A program made the position numbers and the translations under genes. A model generated the notes under the pieces. That model ran no database searches, had not been told where the DNA came from, and saw nothing but the letters and a program-made list of their open reading frames with translations. Source: Segatella cerevisiae (lineage in GTDB: Bacteria > Bacteroidota > Bacteroidia > Bacteroidales > Bacteroidaceae). From it: 64,000 nucleotides of DNA. Each line of letters begins with the position of its first letter. Position 1 is the first letter of the stretch. The DNA is taken from the NCBI RefSeq assembly GCF_024054555.1, contig NZ_JAMXLY010000001.1:124001-188000 (forward strand), given 5' to 3'. Below, piece by piece: positions 20,040 through 28,329 of the stretch.

Positions 20040-20810
20040 TTATAGGATTCGTCTGTAATTTCCCCTTCTCTTAAACTCTAAGAGCCCCTTGTTCCTCAGA
20101 AACTGCAACTGCTGTCTGATCTTATCATGGATATGATTATTGTCGGGATGCTTTAACTTTAATTCATCGGCAAAAGCATAAATATCTTGTAAGGTAAAAT
20201 TACGTCCGAGGCGCTGGACACAAGAGAGAATATCTACCAGCCACCTCCTACCTTCCAAACTATTTGTTTGGAGAGAATAAATCTTCTTGTAGTCTGAGAC
20301 GACCTCCTGAGGATTTCTTATTGTTCCATCAATAATAATCGGTATCTTTGCAGCATCTGGTATTTCACTTAACTGAATGTTACAACCTACCCATCCGGTG
20401 CGTTCTGCCGTAGAAGGTAATGGACTTCTTCTCACAATGATTTGAGGTACAAAGAAGCATTTAGGAACAATCACGAGATTGTTTACCTCATATCTGTCAT
20501 AGTGCAAAAAGAAAAAACTCGGATTCTCCAAGGAGGTTATCCTGCTGATCATGGTTTGATAAACTCCATCTACTACCGTATGGATAAATCTGGATGAATC
20601 AGATTGCTTGCTTTTCAACTCATACTGTGATTTACAATGATCACAGACGAAATCTTTCACCGGTGCGTTCGGTTCGGCATGCCTGATCGAAGTTTCGCCA
20701 CAAATCGGACAGTACATATTTGCGGCAAGCCAATTTTCAGTTAAGACTCTCGCAATCTGTGACTTGCTCTTATAACCGTCAGCAAATGATAAATCAAAAT
20801 GTAAATTCAT
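20040..20810 (-). CDS. DpnI-like (Dam-replacing family) restriction endonuclease
   Basis: The 256-residue protein matches DpnI along its whole length (DpnI has 254). The zinc cysteines Cys34-x2-Cys37 and Cys56-x2-Cys59 are present, and the catalytic D53, E64, K66 (KDF...YELKSK) fall at the same residue numbers as I recall for DpnI. The middle has EVNNLVIVPKCF and GWVGCNI, and the C-terminal winged helix ends in IRQQLQFLRNKGLLEFK with a basic tail. DpnI cuts GATC only when the adenine is methylated. ATG at 20810 (MNLHFDLSF) is chosen because the upstream in-frame codon is a TTG and DpnI begins at the matching residue. The Dam stump ends 20 bp before this start. Whether this homologue keeps methyl-dependence is unknown, since a methylase gene lies next to it. 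Confidence 0.93.
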   Translation of the reverse strand: MNLHFDLSFADGYKSKSQIARVLTENWLAANMYCPICGETSIRHAEPNAPVKDFVCDHCKSQYELKSKQSDSSRFIHTVVDGVYQTMISRITSLENPSFFFLHYDRYEVNNLVIVPKCFFVPQIIVRRSPLPSTAERTGWVGCNIQLSEIPDAAKIPIIIDGTIRNPQEVVSDYKKIYSLQTNSLEGRRWLVDILSCVQRLGRNFTLQDIYAFADELKLKHPDNNHIHDKIRQQLQFLRNKGLLEFKRRGNYRRIL

Positions 20811-20830
20811 TTTTAAAGGTAAAATAGGCT

Positions 20831-20968
20831 TCAAATTTCATAATGGCAAATCCGACTATAAACCACGGTCTCCCAATCATCAAAGTTAATCGGAGGTAGA
20901 GCATCCAATTGTTCAATGAGTTGTCCCTTTGCACCAACCCATTTGATGAATGGTTTTGCCTTTATCAT
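20831..20968 (-). pseudogene. Truncated N-terminus of a Dam/DpnM-type adenine methylase
   Basis: A 45-codon frame with a good ribosome site (GGAGGAATATTT before the ATG) encodes MIKAKPFIKWVGAKGQL followed by IEQLDALPPINFDDWETVVY. This is the start of an alpha-class (D12) Dam/DpnM methylase. A complete protein continues with a VEPFVGGGA-type motif right after this point; here it ends in SRICHYEI and a stop. KWVGAK also has Ala where the family has Gly. I infer that the dam gene was cut by a deletion or by arrival of the DpnI-like gene, leaving its promoter and start to drive the downstream genes. It could still be translated as a short leader peptide. Confidence 0.82.
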
Positions 20969-21005
20969 AAATATTCCTCCAAAAACTATATTCTTCTTTA
21001 AAACG

Positions 21006-21013
21006 CAAATATA
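21006..21013 (-). promoter_or_regulatory. Bacteroidetes -7 box for the restriction island
   Basis: TATATTTG on the minus strand, about 38 bp upstream of the Dam-stump ATG. It matches TAnnTTTG; no clear TTTG -33 element at 19-21 bp is seen. It would transcribe the stump and the DpnI-like gene. Confidence 0.5.
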
Positions 21014-21570
21014 ACATTTTTATTCAAGAATGGTGATTTTAAAATGCAGAAAAGGCTATCCAAAGCCTTAGTTCTGACAAATAACAATATTGAAGTCCTT
21101 CCTAACAATGAAAACAGTAATGACACCTGCAAAGGGATATCAGAGTTTATCAAAAGTACCATTTGAATCGTTAAAATATCTTCATCACTATTATTGAATT
21201 AGCGCAATAACGATCCGGAAGCAATTGGACCAAATGAATGACATTCACACAGATCCGCACGATGCCAAAGTAGGCATATTCCAGTATTTTAGCTTGAATA
21301 ACCTCAATAAGATGCACTGACAATATTCTTGTAACTTTGGAAAAGTGCATTGAACTTCACAATCGCCTTAATCGGCTGATATACCTTTATTAAAGATGTT
21401 TAAGTATTTCTAAGAATTCATTTAGTTCTTTTAATCTTATTCTTTCTTCACTTTGTCCACAAAAGCGTATTTTTGCGGCAAATTTCAAACTGAGGACAAA
21501 AACAATCATAAAGATTCTCAAAATAAGAAATCAAGTGAATAAAGAAAAGTTGGGCTCTTAAAAGAAACTT
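21014..21570. other. Intergenic region, no recognised gene
   Basis: About 560 bases between the divergent restriction island and the GH18/NodB/GT2 gene. Short broken frames only; a 43-codon plus-strand frame from 21044 has no recognisable motif. Plus-strand TAnnTTTG boxes at 21333-21340 (TAACTTTG) and 21468-21475 (TATTTTTG) are candidate promoters for the downstream gene. The rest may be old mobile-element debris, but I cannot assign it. Confidence 0.4.
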
Positions 21571-24500
21571 ATGGGTAAACAGATTTTCCAGACCGAATCC
21601 AAATCACGTTGGACGAGATTTTTATGGACACTTAGAGTAATAGCCGTAATCATTGTCTTACTTGTCATCACCTTCATTACCATGTTCGCACTGGAGGGTT
21701 CTCCTCACATGCCACTGATTCGGGAATATCGCCGGGCTCTGACTGCAGAAAAACCCTTGATGAAATCTAATGAAATGTCCAAACAGTATAAGACTTTCCG
21801 CGATTTCTTCAAAGAAAAGAACATGCACAGTGACTATACCGCTGAGGCAATGAAACAACACCGGTTTCATGTAAAAGCAGATAAAGCTACTGACAAATAT
21901 CTGCAGGAATGGGACAATCCTGCATTGGGAATACGTGCTGCATGGTACGTCAATTGGGATGCACACTCTTTCCAATCTCTCAAACGTAACCTCAAGCACT
22001 TGAATATGATCATTCCGGAATGGTTTTTCATCAATCCTAAAACCGGTTCCCTGGAAGTTCAGATCGACAAGAAAGCCCTCCGGTTATGCCGTAAATCCGG
22101 TATCCCTATATTGCCGATGCTGACCAACAACTATGGTGAGAGTTTCCGTGCCCAGCCTATTGGCAGAATCATCAACAGTCCCAAACTCCGTAAGCAATTC
22201 ATTTACACCCTTCTCAAGACTTGTCAAAGATTCCATTTCTCAGGTATCAATCTTGACTTAGAGGAATTACAACTTAAAGACAATACGAATCTGACCCTTT
22301 TCGTCAAAGAAATTTCCGATAAATTTCATGAGAACAATCTCTTTGTGACTCAGGATATTGCTCCCAATAATGAGGACTATGATGTCGTGAACCTCGCCAA
22401 ATATGAAGACTATCTCTTCCTCATGGCTTATGACGAGCACAACTCTGAAAGTACTCCGGGTGCGATCAGCTCACAGTCATGGGTGGAACATGCCATGGAT
22501 CAGGCTGCCAGATCTATCCCCAACGACAAAATTGTGCTGGGTCTTGCAGGTTATGGCTATGACTGGACAAAAGCGGACGGCGGTACCACTGTTTCGTACA
22601 ATGCTTCAATGGCCAGTGCTTCCGATGCCGGTTCTGACATCAACTATGACGGGAACACATACAACCTGAATTACTCTTATGAGGACGATGACAACGTATT
22701 GCACCAAGTCTATTTCACAGATGCCGCTACCCTCTTCAACCTCATGCGCTTCGGCAGTGAGTATCCGACAGCAGGTTTCTGTCTCTGGCGTTTGGGAACA
22801 GAGGACCAGCGCATGTGGAAGTTCTACGACCAGAATATGACGAAAGCAAAGACTGCCAAATTCCAATTTTCCAAACTTGAAAATATCCCCGGACTTTTCG
22901 ACATCAATTATATGGGTTCCGGTGAAATCCTCAACGTCAAATCCGAGCCTCAACCCGGAAAGGCAAAACTGGATATAGACCGGCAGGATATGCTCATCTC
23001 TAATGAAAAATACCTGCAGATCCCGGAATCTTACGAGATAGACAAGATCGGACATGCCAAGAGCAAACAACTCCTCCTGACGTTTGATGACGGCCCTGAT
23101 TACAGGTGGACACCGACTATTCTCCGAATACTTAAGCGCTACCACATCAAAGCGGCTTTCTTTATGGTCGGATTGCAGATGGAAAAGAACCTTCCATTGG
23201 TAAAGAAGGTCTATGAAGATGGACATACCATAGGCAACCACACCTTCACGCACCTGGACATCGCAACCAACTCTACACAGAGGGCCTATTCGGAACTCAA
23301 ACTCACCCGTATGCTCATAGAAAGCATCACTGGCCAAAGTACCATCTTGTTCCGAGCGCCTTACAATGCTGATGCTGACCCTACAACCCGTGACGAGATC
23401 GAACCGATCATCGTGGCATCGCGAAAGAATTATCTTTTCGTCGGTGAATCCATAGATCCTGATGACTGGCAACCCGGTATTACGACACAACAGGTCTACG
23501 ACCGTGTCATCAAGGGTGTCCACCAGGGCAACGGACATATCATTCTGCTGCACGACGCTGGAGGTGACACTCGTAAGCATACGATTCAGGCTCTGCCTCA
23601 AATCATCAGGGAACTCTTGAAAGAGGGATACCACTTTATCTCCATCGAGCAATATCTCGGAAAGACCCGCGACCAACTGATGCCGCCTATCAAGAAGGGT
23701 GAGACTTACTACGCTATGCAGTCGAACCTCGCCCTCGCCACACTTATTTATGAGGCAGGTGACTTTGTGACGGCACTGCTGATCATCTTCCTTGTTCTCG
23801 GTCTTCTACGACTGGTCGTGATGTATATCCTGATGATCAGGGAAAAGAGGATTGAACGGCATCGTCATTTTCCGGATATTGACCCGCAGACAGCTCCTTT
23901 GGTCTCGATCATTGTCCCTGCATACAATGAAGAGGTCAACATTATAGCAACTTTGAGCAATCTCAGGCAACAAGATTATCCCAACTTCAATGTTGTCTTC
24001 ATCGATGACGGCAGCAAAGACCATACCTTGCAGCGTGTCCGGGAAAATTTCGGAGATGATGGCAAGTTACTGATCCTGCATCAGGAGAATGCCGGAAAAG
24101 CTGCAGCCCTGAACAACGGCATCGGACACACCAATGCCGAATATGTAGTCTGCATCGATGCTGATACCCGTCTCCTTCATGATGCCGTCAGCATTATGAT
24201 GAAGCACATGCTCGCCGACAAACTCAAGAAAGTGGGTGCCGTAGCGGGGAATGTCAAGACGGGCAATGTCCGCAATATCCTGACGAAATGGCAATCCATC
24301 GAATATACGACAAGCCAGAATTTCGACAGAATGGCTTATTCCAGCGTCAACGCCATCACGGTTGTACCGGGAGCCATCGGTTGCTTCAGGCGACAGGCCA
24401 TCATCGATGCAGGCGGACTGACCACAGATACGCTGGCTGAAGACTGTGATCTGACGATGCGTATCCTTGCCGCCGGCTACATCATTGAGAACGAGAACAA

Positions 24501-24972
24501 AGCCATTGCGCTGACCGAAGCTCCGGAGACTATCCGGCAGTTTGTCAAGCAACGTACACGTTGGTGCTTCGGTGTATTACAGTCCTTTTGGAAACACCGG
24601 TCACAACTTTTCTCCACAAAGCACAAAGGTCTAGGACTTTGGGCTCTGCCGAACATGCTGATATTTCAGTACATCATCCCTACATTCTCTCCGATTGCGG
24701 ATATACTGATGATCGTCGGACTATTCACAGGAAACTTCTGGCAGATCTTCGTCTATTACCTGTTGTTCCTGCTCATTGACGGCAGCGTCTCCTTCCTCGC
24801 TTTCATGTTTGAGCATAAACGGTTGTCAACCCTTTTCTGGATTATCCCACAGAGATTCTTCTACCGCTGGATCATGTACTTCGTACTCTTCAAGACCTAC
24901 CTCAGAGCGATAAAAGGAGAGTTACAGTCTTGGGGCGTCCTCAAGCGGACTGGTGACGTGCAAGTGGAGTGA
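21571..24972 (+). CDS. Three-domain membrane enzyme: GH18-like, NodB polysaccharide deacetylase, GT2 glycosyltransferase
   Basis: A 1133-residue protein with a membrane anchor near residues 17-41. A GH18-type domain (about 125-430) contains GINLDLEEL near 228, which places the catalytic Glu. A NodB deacetylase domain contains LTFDDGPD near 503 and GNHTFTHLD near 557, the metal-binding Asp and His residues. A processive GT2 domain contains VSIIVPAYNEE near 780, DDGSKD, DADTR near 864, EDCDL near 957 and QRTRW near 994. Membrane helices flank the GT2 part (about 731-755 and the last 150 residues). The set suggests that synthesis of a beta-linked hexosamine polymer, its deacetylation and its trimming are joined in one chain, with the hydrolase and deacetylase outside the membrane and the transferase inside. 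Similar fusions are known in Bacteroidetes. The polymer is not identified. Confidence 0.92.
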   Translation: MGKQIFQTESKSRWTRFLWTLRVIAVIIVLLVITFITMFALEGSPHMPLIREYRRALTAEKPLMKSNEMSKQYKTFRDFFKEKNMHSDYTAEAMKQHRFHVKADKATDKYLQEWDNPALGIRAAWYVNWDAHSFQSLKRNLKHLNMIIPEWFFINPKTGSLEVQIDKKALRLCRKSGIPILPMLTNNYGESFRAQPIGRIINSPKLRKQFIYTLLKTCQRFHFSGINLDLEELQLKDNTNLTLFVKEISDKFHENNLFVTQDIAPNNEDYDVVNLAKYEDYLFLMAYDEHNSESTPGAISSQSWVEHAMDQAARSIPNDKIVLGLAGYGYDWTKADGGTTVSYNASMASASDAGSDINYDGNTYNLNYSYEDDDNVLHQVYFTDAATLFNLMRFGSEYPTAGFCLWRLGTEDQRMWKFYDQNMTKAKTAKFQFSKLENIPGLFDINYMGSGEILNVKSEPQPGKAKLDIDRQDMLISNEKYLQIPESYEIDKIGHAKSKQLLLTFDDGPDYRWTPTILRILKRYHIKAAFFMVGLQMEKNLPLVKKVYEDGHTIGNHTFTHLDIATNSTQRAYSELKLTRMLIESITGQSTILFRAPYNADADPTTRDEIEPIIVASRKNYLFVGESIDPDDWQPGITTQQVYDRVIKGVHQGNGHIILLHDAGGDTRKHTIQALPQIIRELLKEGYHFISIEQYLGKTRDQLMPPIKKGETYYAMQSNLALATLIYEAGDFVTALLIIFLVLGLLRLVVMYILMIREKRIERHRHFPDIDPQTAPLVSIIVPAYNEEVNIIATLSNLRQQDYPNFNVVFIDDGSKDHTLQRVRENFGDDGKLLILHQENAGKAAALNNGIGHTNAEYVVCIDADTRLLHDAVSIMMKHMLADKLKKVGAVAGNVKTGNVRNILTKWQSIEYTTSQNFDRMAYSSVNAITVVPGAIGCFRRQAIIDAGGLTTDTLAEDCDLTMRILAAGYIIENENKAIALTEAPETIRQFVKQRTRWCFGVLQSFWKHRSQLFSTKHKGLGLWALPNMLIFQYIIPTFSPIADILMIVGLFTGNFWQIFVYYLLFLLIDGSVSFLAFMFEHKRLSTLFWIIPQRFFYRWIMYFVLFKTYLRAIKGELQSWGVLKRTGDVQVE

Positions 24973-24988
24973 CAAAAAATTATGAATA

Positions 24989-25020
24989 TTTGGCTGAATT
25001 GCATTTTTACTGTATCTTTG
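24989..25020 (+). promoter_or_regulatory. Bacteroidetes promoter of mutS2 (TTTG-N20-TATCTTTG)
   Basis: TTTG at 24989-24992 and TATCTTTG at 25013-25020 are separated by exactly 20 bp, a full match to the Bacteroidetes housekeeping promoter. The mutS2 ATG begins at 25025, at about the expected transcription start, so the mRNA may be leaderless. Confidence 0.8.
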
Positions 25021-25024
25021 TGAA

Positions 25025-27601
25025 ATGATTTATCCAAAGAATTTTGAAACCAAAATCGGATTTGACGAAATAAGGAAACAATTAACCGGTCTCTGTCTGA
25101 GTCAGTTAGGTCAGGAAAAAGCCAGTTCTATTTCTTTCTCCACCCAAGTAGAGGACATCAATGAAAATCTAGAGCAGGTTCGTGAACTCCGCCAATTACT
25201 GGAAATAGAAGACCAGTTTCCTCTTGACGGATTTCTGGACCTACGTTCAGCAATACAGAGGATACGGATCCAGAACACCCATTTGGAAGAGGAAGAACTC
25301 TTCGCTTTGGAAAAGATGCTGAAGACCGAAAGCCAGATCCTAAAGTTTGTCAGAGTCCGTCAAGAAGAAAAGATACAAGATCAGGATCATGAGGCAGAAA
25401 CCCTCTACCCTGCCCTCTATGAATTGGCTGACGGGGTAGCCGATTTCCCGAAAACGATCCAAAGGATACAGCAGATCCTCGATGAGAACGGGCATCTGCG
25501 GGACAATGCCTCACCCGAATTGCAGACCATCCGCAGTTCACTGAAGCGTGCTCGGGGAAGCATCACCAAGACGCTCTATGGCATCCTCAAGTCAGCCCAA
25601 AAGGAAGGTGTCGTAGACAAGGATACGGCACCGACCATGCGTGATGGAAGTCTCGTCATCCCAGTAGCGCCTAATTTGAAGCGCCGCATCCGGGGCATCG
25701 TCCACGACGAGTCAGCTACCGGAAAAACCGTTTTCATCGAACCTGAAGAGGTGGTAGACGCCAATAATAAGGTCAGGGAACTGGAAGGTAAAGAACGGCA
25801 GGAAGAGATCCGCATCCTGAAAGAAGTCGCCAAATTCATCCGCCCTTATGCGCGTGAGTTGCTTGACGCTTGCCGGTTCATGGGGGACATCGACTTGATC
25901 TATGCGAAAGTGGCATTGGGAAAGTCCATGCAGGCGAATGAGCCGACGGTGGAAGACCGCCCCGCCATTGACTGGGTGCAGGCCAGGCATCCGCTTCTGA
26001 AAAAGTCTTTGGAGAAAAAAGGTGACGGGACTCATCGACTGATCCCTCTTGACATTACACTCAAAAAAGACGCCAGGATCTTAATCATCTCAGGTCCTAA
26101 TGCAGGCGGAAAATCAGTTTGTCTGAAAACTGTCGGACTCCTCCAATATATGTTGCAATGCGGACTACCTGTGCCGATTGCAGAAAACTCCCATGCAGGC
26201 ATCTTCCACGACATCATGATCGATATCGGTGATGAGCAAAGTCTGGAAAATGACCTGAGCACCTATTCGTCACATTTGCTTCATATGAAAAACATGATGA
26301 AGCAAGCTAACAGTCAGACACTTTTTCTCATTGATGAATTCGGGAGCGGAACGGAGCCTCGCATAGGAGGAGCCATAGCTGAATGTGTCCTCAACCGACT
26401 TCTGGAAAAGGGAGCGTGGGGTGTCATCACAACCCACTACTCCAATCTCAAGCACTTTGCCGACTCGCACCAGGACGTCGTCAACGGTGCCATGCTGTAT
26501 GACCGCCATCAGATGCAGCCTCTTTTCCAATTGGCAATAGGTCAGCCCGGCAGTTCTTTCGCTATCGACATCGCCCGGAAGATCGGACTCCCGGAAGAAG
26601 TCATCAAGAATGCTTCTGAGATCGTGGGCAACGATTATATTCAGAGTGACAAATACCTTCAGGATATTGTCCGGGACAAACGTTACTGGGAAAGCAAGCG
26701 GCAACAGATCCATCAAAGAGAAAAGGAAATCGAGAAGATGGCAGCCCAATATGAAGAAGGTCTCCAGAACGTCGAGGAACAACGCCGGGACATTCTGAAC
26801 AAGGCCAAAGAGGAAGCAAAATCTCTCTTGGCAGACAGCAACAAACGGATAGAAAATGCCATCAAGACGATCCGGGAGAGTCAGGCTCAGAAAGACATTA
26901 CGAAGAAAGCCCGTCAAGACTTGGCTGATTTCAAACAGGACATTGAGGCCAAACCGGCAACTGACGAGAATGAGATTGCACGGAAGATCGAGAAGATTAA
27001 ACGACGTCGTGAACGTCGTGAAAAACGCAAGACAGAAAAGGTACAAGGGCAGCCGAATGCCCAAGGAGCAAAAGCCTCAACTGCAAGTCCTCATGAATTG
27101 GCAGCCGGCGACTATGTCCGGATGAAAGGCATGAGCCAGGTCGGCCGCATCGAAAGTTTAAGCGGAAAATCTGCTCGTGTCATATTCGGGGAAATACATA
27201 CGAGCATCAACAAGGACAAACTCGAACAGGTCTCCGGACCTGTCAAAGCAACATCTTCCGAAAGCGAAAGCACCTCGAAACAGAACGCTATCGTTGACAG
27301 ATTGCGGAGTGCGGCAATAAGCAAGACAACTCAGGATACGATCGATGCCCATAGAAGCCAATTCCGCCAAGACTTGGATGTCAGGGGCATGAGAGGAGAT
27401 GAAGCCCTTCAAACTGTCCAACGTTTCATCGACGATGCCATCCTGATGAATATTCCACGGGTAAGGATACTCCACGGAAAAGGTAACGGTATTCTGAGAA
27501 ATCTGATCAGGGAATACCTTTCAAGCCTACCGAACGTTACACATTTTGCCGACGAACAAGTTCAGTTTGGCGGTGCAGGTATCACCGTCGTCGATCTTTG
27601 A
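25025..27601 (+). CDS. mutS2: MutS2-family ATPase/endonuclease
   Basis: An 858-residue MutS2: a MutS core without the mismatch-recognition domain, a Walker A motif ISGPNAGGKS near residue 355, a Walker B region FLIDEFGSGTEP, a long charged coiled coil (about 520-680), a KOW-like segment (GDYVRMKGMSQVG), and a C-terminal Smr nuclease domain with LDVRGMRGDEAL near 784 and HGKGNGILR near 816. The family acts on branched DNA to limit recombination, and in Bacillus it rescues collided ribosomes. The start fits the family N-terminus MIYPKNFETKIGFD. It is a single gene with its own promoter; both active sites look intact. Confidence 0.97.
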   Translation: MIYPKNFETKIGFDEIRKQLTGLCLSQLGQEKASSISFSTQVEDINENLEQVRELRQLLEIEDQFPLDGFLDLRSAIQRIRIQNTHLEEEELFALEKMLKTESQILKFVRVRQEEKIQDQDHEAETLYPALYELADGVADFPKTIQRIQQILDENGHLRDNASPELQTIRSSLKRARGSITKTLYGILKSAQKEGVVDKDTAPTMRDGSLVIPVAPNLKRRIRGIVHDESATGKTVFIEPEEVVDANNKVRELEGKERQEEIRILKEVAKFIRPYARELLDACRFMGDIDLIYAKVALGKSMQANEPTVEDRPAIDWVQARHPLLKKSLEKKGDGTHRLIPLDITLKKDARILIISGPNAGGKSVCLKTVGLLQYMLQCGLPVPIAENSHAGIFHDIMIDIGDEQSLENDLSTYSSHLLHMKNMMKQANSQTLFLIDEFGSGTEPRIGGAIAECVLNRLLEKGAWGVITTHYSNLKHFADSHQDVVNGAMLYDRHQMQPLFQLAIGQPGSSFAIDIARKIGLPEEVIKNASEIVGNDYIQSDKYLQDIVRDKRYWESKRQQIHQREKEIEKMAAQYEEGLQNVEEQRRDILNKAKEEAKSLLADSNKRIENAIKTIRESQAQKDITKKARQDLADFKQDIEAKPATDENEIARKIEKIKRRRERREKRKTEKVQGQPNAQGAKASTASPHELAAGDYVRMKGMSQVGRIESLSGKSARVIFGEIHTSINKDKLEQVSGPVKATSSESESTSKQNAIVDRLRSAAISKTTQDTIDAHRSQFRQDLDVRGMRGDEALQTVQRFIDDAILMNIPRVRILHGKGNGILRNLIREYLSSLPNVTHFADEQVQFGGAGITVVDL

Positions 27602-27820
27602 AAGTGGGTCGGACAACTTTCTGCCCTTCAGATTTTCGATAGGCCTCCTGTTCTGAAAACCGGTGAGATCTCTGATTGAATGACCGGCAAATTCTGCGTT
27701 CCGGCGTTGCCTACCCCCTCACCTTTCTATAGGGAAACGGACAGAAAAGAGGATTCCATAGTGATAGTGTTAAAAATGAGAAAAACCGACAGAATGCTTT
27801 TCCATTTGAAATAAATTTCT

Positions 27821-27828
27821 TATCTTTG
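27821..27828 (+). promoter_or_regulatory. -7 box upstream of the SRP RNA
   Basis: TATCTTTG, matching TAnnTTTG, ends about 20 nt before the SRP RNA stem; transcription would start near 27833. No TTTG at the ideal 19-21 bp spacing is seen. Confidence 0.6.
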
Positions 27829-27849
27829 CAGACGCTTGCAAAAGCATAC

Positions 27850-27945
27850 GGGCAAGTCTCTTACGGCCAGCTCCCCTCGAATCCCCCAGGTTGGGAACGA
27901 AGCAAGGGTACTGGGTTGTAGCGGCGCGCTAAGAATCGCTTGCCC
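27850..27945 (+). ncRNA. ffs: Signal recognition particle RNA, small bacterial type
   Basis: The sequence folds as a long hairpin closed by GGGCAAG (27850-27856) and CTTGCCC (27939-27945). The apical part has the conserved SRP RNA core that binds Ffh: CCCAGGTTGGGAACGAAGCA and then AGGGTACTGGGT, equivalent to the E. coli 4.5S tetraloop and symmetric loop. It is the RNA scaffold for co-translational membrane targeting. The true 5' end may lie up to 17 nt upstream, at the predicted start site. Confidence 0.93.
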
Positions 27946-27949
27946 ACCC

Positions 27950-28021
27950 GCCTTCTGAAGCTCATAGGAAGAGCACAAGATTTATCTTGGAGGTTTGTCG
28001 GTCCGATTCCGACAGAAGGCA
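27950..28021 (+). tRNA. tRNA-like element, possibly a pseudo-tRNA
   Basis: Seventy-two nt that fold as a cloverleaf: acceptor arms GCCTTCT (27950) and AGAAGGC (28014-28020), a D-arm GCTC-ATAGGAA-GAGC with the GG pair, and a perfect T-arm GTCGG-TCCGATT-CCGAC. The anticodon arm is not standard: CAAG pairs with CTTG around a six-base ATTTAT loop (or CAAGA/TCTTG around four), there are three instead of two bases before the D-stem, and T-loop position 55 is C. No CCA is encoded. It begins five bases after the SRP RNA stem. It may be a degenerate tRNA or a tRNA-like domain of the SRP transcript; the amino acid cannot be assigned. Confidence 0.4.
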
Positions 28022-28030
28022 CAATAGAAG

Positions 28031-28075
28031 AAGGCAGTCAGACTATGATAAATAGGAAGATTGCCTTTTTTATTT
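28031..28075 (+). terminator. Rho-independent terminator after SRP RNA/tRNA-like element
   Basis: AAGGCA (28031-28036) pairs with TGCCTT (28062-28067), followed by a T run. The loop is long (25 nt). It would end the SRP transcript. Confidence 0.5.
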
Positions 28076-28185
28076 TCTGTCATGCTTCTCTCCGCTTTTT
28101 CAGAGAGGACGATGAGGGAAACCTAGTGTTTATTCAAAAAAGGTAAATTTTCCATTCATCCCTCTTTTTTATGAAGGATTTTAAG

Positions 28186-28300
28186 TATTTTTGCAGAGGA
28201 TAAACGGGCTTTGATGGAGGTATTGATACTGTAACAACAGATCTATTTTTCGTTGTAAAGGCAAGTCACATCTTTTCCATAGCGGAGTCCAACCTCCATC
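28186..28300 (+). promoter_or_regulatory. Promoter box and structured leader of the DUF4199/GT2 operon
   Basis: TATTTTTG at 28186-28193 fits the -7 consensus. The predicted leader then contains GATGGAGGT (28213-28221) and its exact complement ACCTCCATC (28292-28300), about 30 nt before the ATG at 28330. Pairing would enclose a 70-nt domain. A regulatory role is only inferred. Confidence 0.4.
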
Positions 28301-28329
28301 GCTCTTTAAAAGAGAATATAAATTCGAAC

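Noticed and set aside
22606..23676. 356-codon minus-strand frame inside the GH18/NodB/GT2 gene
   Set aside because: It is opposite the conserved NodB and GH18 motifs and has no signature of its own.
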